A stretch of DNA of 38,852 bases from JAGTRP01 sp035255045 (GTDB lineage Bacteria > Pseudomonadota > Gammaproteobacteria > Burkholderiales > Rhodocyclaceae). Position 1 is the first letter of the stretch. Each line of letters begins with the position of its first letter. Below, one piece after another: positions 15,730 to 26,244 of this stretch. The stretch covers positions 1 through 38,852 of the forward strand of contig DATFAA010000136.1 of assembly GCA_035255045.1 (NCBI GenBank), read 5' to 3'. Made by a program: the position numbers and the translations under genes. The notes below the pieces were generated by a model, which worked only from the letters and a program-made list of their open reading frames with translations, searched no databases and was not told where the DNA came from.

Positions 15730-15766
15730 GGTGGGCCACGAGCAATAACCGTTTGTGGCCAATCCG

Positions 15767-16135
15767 CTATCGTGATTTACGCAGCACCGCAGAAACGATG
15801 ATCACGATGCCTAGCCCGATGAAGAGTATGGGCAACAGGCCGCCGTGAATCGGTACTTCGCCGACTTGGATGTGGAGCAACTCCCAAGCGCCCCAGATGG
15901 TGAAGACGATCCCCATCGCCAGCCAAAACCGCTCGATGGGGAGACGCAGATAGTTCCGCACCGCCTGTGATCCGAGCGTGATGACACCCACGCCGACAAT
16001 TCCCGCTCCCCAACCAACGTCTGCCAGGAAAGCGATTCCTATCCAGATGAAGAAGAGGCCCCAACCGATTGCGTCGACCTTCTTGGCCAAAGCCCGCGTA
16101 CTGTCTGCCGTTTGATCGTGTTCATTCTTTGCCAT
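15767..16135 (-). CDS. Four-helix membrane protein of unknown function
   Basis: The 122-residue protein has a short polar N-terminus (MAKNEHDQTADSTRALAKKV) and four hydrophobic helices (IGWGLFFIWIGIAFLADVGW, GAGIVGVGVITLGSQAV, FWLAMGIVFTIWGAWELL, LLPILFIGLGIVIIVSAVL), ending in basic residues. It resembles small conserved inner-membrane proteins that occur singly; I cannot name one. The ATG at 16135 has AGGG about 11 bases upstream and a good -10 further up. The frame stays open 64 codons upstream, but that part is Cys-rich, lacks family character and covers the promoter, so I reject it. Base composition is clearly poorer in GC than the flanking genes, which suggests acquisition by transfer. 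Confidence 0.65.
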   Translation of the reverse strand: MAKNEHDQTADSTRALAKKVDAIGWGLFFIWIGIAFLADVGWGAGIVGVGVITLGSQAVRNYLRLPIERFWLAMGIVFTIWGAWELLHIQVGEVPIHGGLLPILFIGLGIVIIVSAVLRKSR

Positions 16136-16168
16136 GTTCCACAATCCCTGGTCGAATATGACGAAGAC

Positions 16169-16196
16169 GTTATATCGGCCCAATCCGATAATCAAT
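16169..16196 (-). promoter_or_regulatory. Promoter with overlapping inverted repeat, upstream of the four-helix membrane protein
   Basis: On the minus strand ATTGAT (16191-16196) and TATAAC (16169-16174) are 16 bp apart, giving a leader of about 27 bases before the ATG at 16135. The inverted repeat TATCGG (16173-16178) / CCGATA (16185-16190), with a six-base spacer, lies across the spacer and touches the -10, as expected for an operator. No matching regulator gene is intact nearby. Confidence 0.35.
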
Positions 16197-16280
16197 ACAG
16201 GACAATACGGATAGCATGGGCATCGGCCAGAGAAGTTGTTACCAGGACAGCTATCGGGGCAAAGACATAAGTCTCCAATC

Positions 16281-16599
16281 ATGCGAGTCGAAACAGTCAC
16301 GTTTCCGGAAACCGAGGTTGCAGTCATCGAACATCGCGGATCGCCGGCACTGAAGTATGAGACTGCGCGAAAACCGATTGCTGGATCAACCGAGATTCCG
16401 TAGCCATGGACTTCATTGCGCTGACCCGTTCAACACCCCGGCCGCCGAATATCGTGTTGATTTCTACCCATCGGTTGACGAAGAGGTTGCTCCGAATCCC
16501 TTTGGTATTGAGACAAAGGTGATTCCGGTCTTGCGATGCGCCTATGCTCGTGATGTTGCATATGCCTTCTGGGTCGCACCCGGAAATTCAGGAGCATGA
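16281..16599 (+). pseudogene. Broken GyrI-like (AraC effector-binding) domain gene
   Basis: Two reading frames together recover one GyrI-like small-molecule-binding domain. The first, from ATG 16281, gives MRVETVTFPETEVAVIEHRG and continues to YETA, then runs into a TAG at 16398-16400. From about 16358 the next frame gives RENRLLDQPRFRSHGLHCAD, then NTPAAEYRVDFYPSVDEEVA and FGIETKVIPVLRCAYARDV, ending in a TGA at 16597-16599. Against the family pattern, roughly six to seven residues (the usual FIAW-type segment) are missing at the join, so a small out-of-frame deletion best explains the break. The family C-terminus (a further 20-40 residues) is also missing. The AraC DNA-binding part is not present. 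The remnant lies in the AT-richer island beside gyrB. Confidence 0.75.
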
Positions 16600-16627
16600 A
16601 AAAGCCACTCTCGCGGAGTGGCTTTTT
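16599..16627. terminator. Bidirectional Rho-independent terminator
   Basis: AAAAAGCCACTC (16599-16610) pairs perfectly with GAGTGGCTTTTT (16616-16627) around the loop TCGCG. A-tract and T-tract make it work in both directions, so it can end transcripts from the GyrI remnant (+) and from gyrB (-), whose stop is at 16701-16703. Confidence 0.85.
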
Positions 16628-16700
16628 CACTTTGAGGCGTCCCACCAAATCTAGATTCTTCGCAAGAATCCAGACCTGCGTGGAACCCTAACGGGCACGA

Positions 16701-19205
<2,505 letters not shown>

Positions 19206-19233
19206 TACTTGAACTTTCGCGTGATACAAGGGG

Positions 19234-20340
19234 TTAGATGCGCATCGGCATGACCACGTACTTGAAGCGGTCGTTGCCGGGCACCGTTATCAGGGCGCTC
19301 GAGTTGGCATCGTTGAAGCTCCACTGCACTTCGTCGTTGTGGAGGTTGTTGAGCACGTCGAGGAGGTAGCCGACGTTGAAGCCGATATCCAGGGGATCGC
19401 CCTGGTACTGCACCTCGATTTCTTCCTGGGCCTCTTCCTGCTCGGCGTTGGCCGCGATCAGCTTGAGGCTGTTGTCGCCCAGGACGACCCGCACGCCCCG
19501 GAATTTCTCGTTGGTCAGGATGGCGGCGCGCTGCATGGCCTGGAGCAGGAGCTGGCGGCCGGACACCATGTGGTTCTTGAGGCTGCCCGGCACCACCCGC
19601 TCGTAGTCCGGGAACTTGCCGTCGATGAGCTTGGAGACCAGGACCACGGAGCCGAAGGCGAAGCGCACCTGATTCGGGGCCAGGGTGATGTTGAGAGGCT
19701 CGTCGTTATCGGCCAGGAGGCGGTTCAGTTCGAGGACGGTCTTGCGCGGAACGATCAGTTCCTGGCGCGGCAGGTCGGCTTCGATCTCGACGCTGGCGTA
19801 GGCCAGGCGGTGGCCGTCGGTGGCGACGGCGCGCAGTTCCTTGCCTTCCACCAGGAGCAGCAGGCCGTTCAGGTAATAGCGCACGTCCTGGGCGGCCATG
19901 GAGTACTGGGTCTTGGCCAGCAGTTGCCGGAAGGCCTTCTGGGTCACCACCAGCTGCTTGGTGTCGCCCTCGGCCACCACCATGCGCGGGAAATCGTCGG
20001 CCGGCAGGGTCTGCAGGCTGAAGCGGCTCTTGCCGGCCCGCACCTGCAGGCGCTTGTCTTCGAGCAGCAGGCTTACCTCGGCGCTGTCCGGCAGCGAGCG
20101 CAGGATGTCCTGGAGCTTGCGGGCGCCCACGGTCACCGCCCCGTCGCCCTCGCCGCCGGCACCGGTAGTCGAAGTGGTGATCTGGATCTCGATATCGGTG
20201 GCGAGCAGGGTCAGGTTGTCGCCCTTCTTTTCCAGAAGCACGTTGGACAGGATGGGCAGGGTATGACGGCGTTCAACAATGCCGGAAACCGACTGCAGCG
20301 GGGCCAACAGGGTATCCCTTTGGGTTTTGATAAGAACCAT
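19234..20340 (-). CDS. dnaN: DNA polymerase III sliding clamp (beta subunit)
   Basis: The 368-residue protein is the ring-shaped clamp that holds the replicative polymerase on DNA. It shows the three-domain clamp pattern, with ERRHTLPILSNVLLE near the N-terminus, TDIEIQI, the conserved ATDGHRLAY, and the C-terminal pocket region FKYVVMPMRI, which binds clamp-binding peptides. The length matches the family (366 in E. coli). It lies between dnaA and gyrB in the normal order; the start ATG follows an AGGAATTTGAT leader, giving a reasonable ribosome site. Confidence 0.97.
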   Translation of the reverse strand: MVLIKTQRDTLLAPLQSVSGIVERRHTLPILSNVLLEKKGDNLTLLATDIEIQITTSTTGAGGEGDGAVTVGARKLQDILRSLPDSAEVSLLLEDKRLQVRAGKSRFSLQTLPADDFPRMVVAEGDTKQLVVTQKAFRQLLAKTQYSMAAQDVRYYLNGLLLLVEGKELRAVATDGHRLAYASVEIEADLPRQELIVPRKTVLELNRLLADNDEPLNITLAPNQVRFAFGSVVLVSKLIDGKFPDYERVVPGSLKNHMVSGRQLLLQAMQRAAILTNEKFRGVRVVLGDNSLKLIAANAEQEEAQEEIEVQYQGDPLDIGFNVGYLLDVLNNLHNDEVQWSFNDANSSALITVPGNDRFKYVVMPMRI

Positions 20341-20549
20341 ATATCAAATTCCTATGTAGACTAAATTCGGAACAAGTCTGTGAATAACAGAATTTTCCAA
20401 CATTGTTTCAACGACTTAATTTAAAAAAATGGTTCTGGAAAAAGGCCCGTGAGCACTGTGGATGAAAATGGAACAAATTATCCACAGGGGCCGATTTCCC
20501 AGACGATTCACAATTGTCTGACAACTTTCCCACAAGTTTTCGACAAGGT
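20341..20549. other. dnaA-dnaN intergenic region with DnaA boxes
   Basis: This 209-bp gap is AT-rich around 20400-20430 (a run of A/T with seven consecutive A). It contains a perfect DnaA box TTATCCACA at 20478-20486 (+) and a near match TCATCCACA on the minus strand at 20457-20465; TTTCCCACA at 20525-20533 is a weaker match. It probably carries the dnaN promoter (on the minus strand) and may help origin function or DnaA autoregulation. Confidence 0.6.
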
Positions 20550-21926
20550 TTATCCCTTGAGGACCTGCATCAGCACGTGCAGGTCGTGGTTCAGCTCATT
20601 GTCCTTGATCCGCAGGCTATCGATGGTCTTGACCGCATGGATCACCGTGGTGTGGTCCCGGCCGCCGAAGGCGTCGCCGATTTCCGGGAAGCTGTGGGTG
20701 GTCACTTCGCGGCACAGCCACATGGCCACCTGGCGCGGCCGGGCGATGGCCCGGGTGCGCTTCTTCGAGAAGAGGTCGGCGACCTTGATCTTGTAATAGT
20801 CGGCCGTGGTCTTCTGGATATTCTCAATGCCGACGTTGCGGGCCGAACCGATGACATCCTTCAAGGCTTCCTTGGTCAGATCCAGGGCGATGTCGCGGCC
20901 ATGGAAGGACGAGTAGGCCAGCACCTTCTTGAGCGCCCCCTCCAATTCCCGGACATTGGAGCGCAGGTGCTTGGCGATGAAGAAGGCCACCTCGTCGTTC
21001 AGGAGGATGCCTTCGGCCTCGGCCTTCTTCTTCAGGATGGCCACCCGCATCTCCAGCTCCGGCGGCTCGATCTGCACCGTGAGGCCCCAGTCGAAGCGGG
21101 TCACCAGCCGGTCGTCGAGGCCGTTGATGTCCTTGGGGTAGGTGTCGCAGGTGATGATGATCTGCTTCTTGGCCTCGATCAGCGCGTTGAACAGGAAGAA
21201 GAACTCCTCCTGGGAGCGGTTCTTGCCGTTGAAGAACTGCACGTCATCCAGGAGCAGCACATCCAGGGTCCGGTACTGGCGCTTGAAGCTGTCGAAGGAT
21301 TTCTGCTGGTAGGCCCGCACCACGTCGGAGTAGTAATCCTCGGCGTGCACGTAGCGCACCACCTTCTCCGGCTGGTGGTCGAGGATGTGGTTGCCGATGG
21401 CGTGGATCAGGTGGGTCTTGCCGAGGCCGGCGCCACCGTAGATGAAGAGCGGGTTGTAGGCGCCCCCCGGGTTGTTGGCCACCTGGACGGCTGCCGCCCG
21501 GGCCAGGTCGTTGGCTTTGCCGACCACCAGGTTGTCGAAGGTGAAGGCCCGGATGAGCCGGGACTTCTCATAACCCGAGGGCTGGATCGCCGGCCGGCTG
21601 ACCGGGGCCGGCGCGGCTTCTGTCTCCGCCTTGCCGTTGCCCGGCCTGGCTTCGGCCCGGGGCGCCACGGGCGCCGCCTTGCGGTCGGAAATGCAGAGGG
21701 CGATGTTCACCGGCCCGGCGAAGAAGGAGCGGCCATATTCCTCGATGCGGGAAAGGTAGCGGTCCTTCACCCATTTCAGGATGAAACTGTTGGGCGCGAC
21801 CAGGCGCAAGCCCTCCTGGGGCGCTTCCTCGCCTTCCAGCCGCAAGGGTTTGATCCAGGTATTGAACTGCTGCGGGGGCAATTCCTGCTCGAAACGTTCA
21901 AGGCAGGACTCCCAGAATCCGGACAC
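20550..21926 (-). CDS. dnaA: Chromosomal replication initiator DnaA
   Basis: The protein (458 residues from the GTG at 21926) binds DnaA boxes and opens the origin. Domain I begins SGFWESCLERFEQELPPQQF; a Pro/Ala-rich linker follows; domain III has the AAA+ Walker A GGAGLGKTHLIHAIGN and Walker B VLLLDDVQFF; domain IV has the DNA-binding signature REVTTHSFPEIGDAFGGRDH. The start is uncertain: AGAGGAG precedes two TTG codons (21935 and 21932) and the GTG at 21926. TTG 21932 has the best spacing (5 bases) while the GTG fits homologue N-termini, so the true protein may be two or three residues longer. It heads the dnaA-dnaN-gyrB set. Confidence 0.96.
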   Translation of the reverse strand: MSGFWESCLERFEQELPPQQFNTWIKPLRLEGEEAPQEGLRLVAPNSFILKWVKDRYLSRIEEYGRSFFAGPVNIALCISDRKAAPVAPRAEARPGNGKAETEAAPAPVSRPAIQPSGYEKSRLIRAFTFDNLVVGKANDLARAAAVQVANNPGGAYNPLFIYGGAGLGKTHLIHAIGNHILDHQPEKVVRYVHAEDYYSDVVRAYQQKSFDSFKRQYRTLDVLLLDDVQFFNGKNRSQEEFFFLFNALIEAKKQIIITCDTYPKDINGLDDRLVTRFDWGLTVQIEPPELEMRVAILKKKAEAEGILLNDEVAFFIAKHLRSNVRELEGALKKVLAYSSFHGRDIALDLTKEALKDVIGSARNVGIENIQKTTADYYKIKVADLFSKKRTRAIARPRQVAMWLCREVTTHSFPEIGDAFGGRDHTTVIHAVKTIDSLRIKDNELNHDLHVLMQVLKG

Positions 21927-21936
21927 GGCCAACAAA

Positions 21937-22404
21937 ACTCCTCTTCACCGACCAGCCACCGGCTGTCGGAATGACGCTAAGTAACTGAATTTCTTGAGAT
22001 CGCCAAAAAGCGAAGGGGGCGGCCCAAACCGCCCGGAAGTCCTTGATTTTACCCTTCTTGCGGCAAGTTATCCACAGCCCGGGAAAATATTTCACAGACG
22101 CAGAGCCCAGACTGGATAAAGCTGTGGGAAAACTGTCGGCCACCTGGGGGTCTTTTGCCGTTTGTTCGCCTGTGGGCAAGTTTTCCGACTTTCACCCACA
22201 GCCTTTCACCGCACTTTTCCAGACCCAAATTTGCAATGCAACCCATTGATGCACCGGGACTATCCGAGGTTTTCCCCAGACTTGTTCCGCACTTATTCTC
22301 CTTAGTCTTTTGATATAGGGTTCTTATTCAAAACCGATGGGCGTCTGCCGGCGCGTGGCCAGGGCCGTCGGCTCCCTGGGAAACAGCCCCTTTTTCATCC
22401 GCCC
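21937..22404. other. Probable chromosomal replication origin (oriC)
   Basis: The gap between dnaA and rpmH contains a perfect DnaA box TTATCCACA at 22068-22076 (+) and several near matches: TTATCCAGT (minus, 22111-22119), TTTCCCACA (minus, 22123-22131), TTGCCCACA (minus, 22171-22179) and TCACCCACA (+, 22192-22200). An AT-richer segment at about 22275-22335 could be the unwinding element. A minus-strand TAAAAT at 22046-22051 is a possible -10 for dnaA close to the perfect box, which would allow autoregulation. An inverted repeat CCAGGG/CCCTGG lies at 22359-22379. Position between dnaA and rpmH is the usual one in proteobacteria. No gene is supported here. Confidence 0.75.
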
Positions 22405-22434
22405 TTGACAGAAACGCCAAAAGCACGGTGTAAT
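22405..22434 (+). promoter_or_regulatory. Sigma-70 promoter of the rpmH operon
   Basis: A perfect -35 TTGACA (22405-22410) and TGTAAT (22429-22434, five of six) are spaced by 18 bp. Transcription would start near 22441, about 30 bases before the rpmH ATG at 22473, which has AAGGA at 22459-22463. Confidence 0.75.
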
Positions 22435-22472
22435 TACGTGTTTATCTTCACCAATTTCAAGGAATTCACGAC

Positions 22473-22607
22473 ATGAAACGCACGTATCAACCGTCGGTCG
22501 TGCGCCGCAAGCGCACCCATGGCTTCCTGGTCCGCATGCGCACCAAGGGCGGCCGCAAGGTCATCGCTGCTCGCCGCGCCAAGGGCCGTCATCGCCTGGG
22601 CGTTTGA
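22473..22607 (+). CDS. rpmH: 50S ribosomal protein L34
   Basis: The 44-residue, very basic protein starts MKRTYQPSVVRRKRTHGFLV and ends AKGRHRLGV, a full-length match to bacterial L34 of the large ribosomal subunit. AAGGA lies about nine bases upstream and a strong promoter precedes it. Its TGA (22605-22607) overlaps the TTG start of rnpA, the usual coupled arrangement. Confidence 0.98.
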   Translation: MKRTYQPSVVRRKRTHGFLVRMRTKGGRKVIAARRAKGRHRLGV

Positions 22608-23008
22608 AAGCGGACACCGCGGCGAAGCGGCCATACGCTTTCGCCAGGCGCTATCGGCTGACCAAAACGGATGAGTTTTCATCCGTTTTTGGTTTTAGGC
22701 GGGCGATTCGGGGGCAATTGCTCATGTTGCATTACCTTCCCCGGGAAGACGCTTCAGGCGACCCCCGGTTGGGTCTGGTGGTCGGCAAGAAGCTGCTGAA
22801 ATCCGCCGTCCGCCGCAACCTGGTGAAACGCCTGGTACGGGAGCAGTTCCGCCAGCTTCGTCCCGGCCTGCCAGCCTGCGACGTGCTGGTGCGCCTGGTA
22901 GCCAAACCGGGCCGCCCGGACCGCAAGGCCATCGCCGAGGAAGTGGTCGGCTTGTTCAACAAGCTGACCCACCGCCTGTCCAAGCCTCAAGGCATGGACA
23001 AGCAATGA
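22604..23008 (+). CDS. rnpA: Ribonuclease P protein component
   Basis: The 134-residue basic protein is the protein subunit of RNase P, which with the M1 RNA trims the 5' ends of tRNA precursors. Family landmarks are RYRLTKTDEFSSVF, the conserved VVGKKLLKSAVRRNLVKRLV motif (RNR signature) and REQFRQL. The start is a TTG inside the rpmH stop, common for this gene and consistent with the normal N-terminal length. Its last four bases overlap the yidD ATG. Confidence 0.94.
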   Translation: MKADTAAKRPYAFARRYRLTKTDEFSSVFGFRRAIRGQLLMLHYLPREDASGDPRLGLVVGKKLLKSAVRRNLVKRLVREQFRQLRPGLPACDVLVRLVAKPGRPDRKAIAEEVVGLFNKLTHRLSKPQGMDKQ

Positions 23009-23214
23009 AAAGACTTCTGGTCGCCCTCTTGCGGGCCTACCAGTACGCAGTCAGCCCCCTGTTGGGGCGAAACTGCCGCTACTTTCCGACCTGCTCGGAA
23101 TACGCGGTGGAAGCAGTGCAAAAATATGGCGCCGCGCGTGGCGGCTGGCTGGGCCTGAAACGGGTCTGCCGCTGTCACCCCTGGCATCCCGGCGGGTACG
23201 ATCCGGTGCCCTGA
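23005..23214 (+). CDS. yidD: Membrane protein insertion efficiency factor YidD
   Basis: The 69-residue protein matches YidD: an amphipathic N-terminus (MKRLLVALLRAYQYAVSPLL), the conserved cysteine motif NCRYFPTCSEYAVEAV, and C-terminal RVCRCHPWHPGGYDPVP. It is thought to work at the inner membrane with YidC, which follows 35 bp downstream. The ATG overlaps rnpA by four bases. Confidence 0.95.
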   Translation: MKRLLVALLRAYQYAVSPLLGRNCRYFPTCSEYAVEAVQKYGAARGGWLGLKRVCRCHPWHPGGYDPVP

Positions 23215-23249
23215 AAAAGATTTGACTGGCTACAACGAAAAGGCCGTGC

Positions 23250-24908
23250 ATGGATAATCGACGCCTGATACTGCTCCTGATCTTCTCCTTCTCCCTGTTC
23301 ATGATCTGGGACAAGTGGCAGCAGTACAACAATCCCAAGCCCCAGCCCGGCGCCACGGCCACCGCCCCGGCTGCCACCGGCGGCTCCGCGCCCCAGCCGA
23401 CCACCAGCCTCCAGGCCGGCGCCCCGGCCGCGCCGGCTGCTACTCCCGCCCCGGCCGCGACGGCCGCCGAGACGGTGCGCATCAAGACCGATCTCATGGA
23501 AGCCACCGTTTCCACCCTGGGTGGCGACCTGGTGGAACTCGACCTCCTCAAGTACCGGGCCCACGAGAACCAGGACAAGAACTTCGCCCTCCTGGATCCC
23601 AAGCACCAGTACGCCGCCCAGAGCGGCCTCATCGGCGACAGCCTGCCGACCCACCGTTCCCTGTTCCACCTCGCCCCCGGCCCCCGGGAATTGGCCGACG
23701 GCGCCAACGAGCTGAAGGTGCGCCTGGAAACCTCCACCCCCGAAGGGGTCAAGGTCGCCAAGGTCTATACCTTCAAGCGCGGCTCGTACCTGATCGACGT
23801 GGCCTGGGAAATCGACAACGGCAGCGGCAAGCCCCTCGCCCCCCATGCCTACTTCCAACTCCAGCGCGACAACGTGGCGCCGGAGGGCGAATCCCGCATG
23901 GTGTCCACCTTCACCGGCCCGGCCGTCTACACCGAGGCCGACAAGTACCACAAGATCGATTTCGGTGACGTCGCCAAGGGCAAGGCCACCTTCCCCAAGG
24001 CCGCCGACAATGGCTGGCTGGCCATGGTGCAGCACTACTTCGTTTCCGCCTGGGTTCCCCCGGCCAACACCCAGCGTGAGTTCTACGTGCGCCAGGTGGA
24101 CGCCAACAGCAACACCTACCAGGCCGGCATCATCGTCCCGGTCGCCCAGGTGGCGCCGGGCGCCAAGGCGAGCACTTCGGTCGCCCTCTATGCCGGCCCC
24201 CAGGAGCAGGAGCGTCTGAAGGCGATCGCCCCCGGACTCGATCTGGTGGTCGATTACGGCTGGCTGACCCTGGTCGCCAAGCCCATCTTCTGGGCCCTGC
24301 AGGCCATCCACAAGCTGGTGGGCAACTGGGGCTGGGCCATCATCATCCTGACCATCGGCATCAAGGCCATCTTCTTCCCCCTCTCGGCCGCCTCCTACAA
24401 GTCCATGGCCAAGATGCGGACCCTGACGCCGCGCCTCATGCAGCTCAAGGAGCGCTTCGCCGACGACCGCCAGCGCCTCAACCAGGAGATGATGAAGCTG
24501 TACCAGACCGAGAAGGTCAATCCCCTGGGCGGCTGCCTGCCGATCCTGGTGCAGATTCCGGTCTTCATCGCCCTCTACTGGGTGCTGCTGGGCGCCGTCG
24601 AGATGCGGGGCGCGCCCTGGATGCTGTGGATCCACGACCTCACCTCGTCCGATCCTTACTACATCCTGCCGGTGATCATGGTCGCCACCATGCTCATCCA
24701 GACCAAGTTGAACCCGACGCCGCCGGATCCCATGCAGGCCAAGGTCATGATGTTCATGCCCTTCATGTTCGGCTTCATGTTCTTCTTCTTCCCCGCCGGT
24801 CTGGTGCTCTACTGGGTGGTCAACAACATCCTGTCCATCGCCCAGCAATGGCAGATCACCCGGATGATCGAAGCCGGCGGCAAGGCCGCCAATGACGCCA
24901 AGGCCTGA
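23250..24908 (+). CDS. yidC: Membrane protein insertase YidC
   Basis: The 552-residue inner-membrane insertase helps place proteins into the membrane alone or with SecYEG. It has the N-terminal helix (LILLLIFSFSLFMIWDKW), an Ala/Pro-rich linker (about residues 30-70), the large periplasmic beta domain of Gram-negative YidC (about 70-340), and the conserved five-helix insertase core from about residue 345 (LVGNWGWAIIILTIGIKAIF, NPLGGCLPILVQIPVFIALY, LVLYWVVNNILSIAQQWQ). The core includes the cytoplasmic coiled-coil hairpin (LMQLKERFADDRQRLNQEMM). Length and domain order are normal. The last 17 bases overlap mnmE. Confidence 0.97.
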   Translation: MDNRRLILLLIFSFSLFMIWDKWQQYNNPKPQPGATATAPAATGGSAPQPTTSLQAGAPAAPAATPAPAATAAETVRIKTDLMEATVSTLGGDLVELDLLKYRAHENQDKNFALLDPKHQYAAQSGLIGDSLPTHRSLFHLAPGPRELADGANELKVRLETSTPEGVKVAKVYTFKRGSYLIDVAWEIDNGSGKPLAPHAYFQLQRDNVAPEGESRMVSTFTGPAVYTEADKYHKIDFGDVAKGKATFPKAADNGWLAMVQHYFVSAWVPPANTQREFYVRQVDANSNTYQAGIIVPVAQVAPGAKASTSVALYAGPQEQERLKAIAPGLDLVVDYGWLTLVAKPIFWALQAIHKLVGNWGWAIIILTIGIKAIFFPLSAASYKSMAKMRTLTPRLMQLKERFADDRQRLNQEMMKLYQTEKVNPLGGCLPILVQIPVFIALYWVLLGAVEMRGAPWMLWIHDLTSSDPYYILPVIMVATMLIQTKLNPTPPDPMQAKVMMFMPFMFGFMFFFFPAGLVLYWVVNNILSIAQQWQITRMIEAGGKAANDAKA

Positions 24909-26244
24909 CACCATCGCCGCCATCGCCACGGCCCCTGGCCGTGGCGGCATCGGCGTGGTCCGGGTGTCGGGCAGCGACCTGCTGCCCTTCGCCCAGGCCC
25001 TCACCGGCAAGACTCCCAAAGCCCGCTACGCCACCCTGGCCGACTTCCTGGCGGCCGACGGCAGCGCCATCGATTCCGGGCTGCTCCTCCACTTCCCCGC
25101 TCCCCATTCCTTCACCGGCGAGGACGCCCTCGAGCTCCAGGGCCACGGCGGCCCGGTGGTGATGCAGATGCTCCTTGCCCGCTGCCTGGATCTCGGCGCA
25201 CGGCTGGCCGAGCCCGGGGAATTCAGCCGCCGGGCCTACATGAACGGCAAGCTGGACCTGGCCCAGGCCGAAGCCGTGGCCGACCTGATCGACGCCGCCA
25301 CCGCCGCCGCCGCCCGCTCCGCCGTGCGCTCCCTGCAGGGGGAATTCTCCAAGGCCATCCTCGGCCTCACCGACGAGCTCATCAACCTGCGCATGCTGGT
25401 GGAGGCCACCCTGGACTTCCCCGAGGAGGAGATCGACTTCCTCAAGGCCGCCGACGCCTTCGGCCGCCTGGACCGGCTGCAGGCCCGGCTGGCCGAGATC
25501 TTCGACCGGGCCGGCCAGGGCAAGCTGCTCCAGGCCGGCCTCCACGTGGTCCTGGCCGGCCAGCCCAACGTCGGCAAGTCCTCCCTCCTCAATCGCCTGG
25601 CCGGCGACGAGCTGGCCATCGTCACTCCCATCGCCGGCACCACCCGGGATGCCCTGAAATCCTCCATCCAGATCGAGGGCATACCGCTGCACATCATCGA
25701 CACCGCCGGCCTGCGGGAAACCGAGGACGAGGTCGAGCGCATCGGCATCGAGCGCACCTGGCGGGAGATCGAGCGGGCCGACGTGGTGCTCCTCCTGGTG
25801 GATGCCCGCGCCGGCGTCACCGCCGCCGACCAGGCCATCGTGGATCGCCTGCCGGCCAGCCTCAAGCGCATTACCGTGCGCAACAAGATCGACCTGGCCG
25901 GAGCCGCCGCCGAGCGCCACCAGGAGCCGGACGGCGTCGCCATTTCCCTCTCCGCCAAGGACGGCGAAGGCATCGCCCTGCTCCAGAAGGAGTTGCTGGC
26001 CATCGCCGGCTGGCACCAGGCGGAGGATGTCTTCATCGCCCGGGAGCGTCACCTGCGGGCTCTCGCCCTGGCCCGCCACCACATCGACGCCGCCCGGGCC
26101 GTGGTCAGCGGCCCGGTCCAGGCCCTGGAGCTGTTCGCCGAGGAATTGCGCCTGGCCCAGCAGGCCCTCGGGGAAATCACCGGCGAGTTCACCGCCGACG
26201 ACCTCCTCGGGGTCATCTTCAGCCGCTTCTGTATCGGCAAGTGA
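24892..26244 (+). CDS. mnmE: tRNA modification GTPase MnmE
   Basis: The 450-residue GTPase works with MnmG to put the carboxymethylaminomethyl group on U34 of certain tRNAs. It shows the N-terminal tetrahydrofolate-binding domain (DTIAAIATAPGRGGIGVVRV), helical domains, and an inserted G domain: GQPNVGKSSLLN (P-loop, about residue 223), IAGTTRDALK, DTAGLRETEDEVE, NKIDL. It ends in the essential FCIGK with the conserved cysteine. MnmE next to yidC near the origin is standard. The ATG at 24892 overlaps the yidC end, and its stop overlaps the next gene (GTGA). Confidence 0.97.
   Translation: MTPRPDTIAAIATAPGRGGIGVVRVSGSDLLPFAQALTGKTPKARYATLADFLAADGSAIDSGLLLHFPAPHSFTGEDALELQGHGGPVVMQMLLARCLDLGARLAEPGEFSRRAYMNGKLDLAQAEAVADLIDAATAAAARSAVRSLQGEFSKAILGLTDELINLRMLVEATLDFPEEEIDFLKAADAFGRLDRLQARLAEIFDRAGQGKLLQAGLHVVLAGQPNVGKSSLLNRLAGDELAIVTPIAGTTRDALKSSIQIEGIPLHIIDTAGLRETEDEVERIGIERTWREIERADVVLLLVDARAGVTAADQAIVDRLPASLKRITVRNKIDLAGAAAERHQEPDGVAISLSAKDGEGIALLQKELLAIAGWHQAEDVFIARERHLRALALARHHIDAARAVVSGPVQALELFAEELRLAQQALGEITGEFTADDLLGVIFSRFCIGK

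Larger units (their letters stand above)
15717..16690. other. AT-richer island, probably horizontally acquired
   Basis: From about 15717 to 16690 the sequence has many A/T-ending codons and long mixed stretches, unlike the GC-ending codon use on both sides. It holds one intact membrane protein gene, a divergent promoter with operator, a degraded GyrI-like gene and a terminator. No transposase, direct repeat or integration site was seen at its edges. The boundaries are approximate and set by eye from composition. Confidence 0.55.

Noticed and set aside
16136..16327. N-terminal extension of the four-helix membrane protein with a Cys-rich segment
   Set aside because: It would cover the promoter, the inverted repeat and the opposite GyrI remnant, while the ATG at 16135 has its own ribosome site and a sensible N-terminus.
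16430..16648. A 72-codon minus-strand frame across the GyrI remnant and the terminator
   Set aside because: It reads through the hairpin and lies opposite sequence with recognisable GyrI-like coding similarity.
21898..22249. Short open frames on both strands upstream of dnaA
   Set aside because: They overlap the DnaA-box cluster, have no ribosome site or family pattern, and the position fits oriC.
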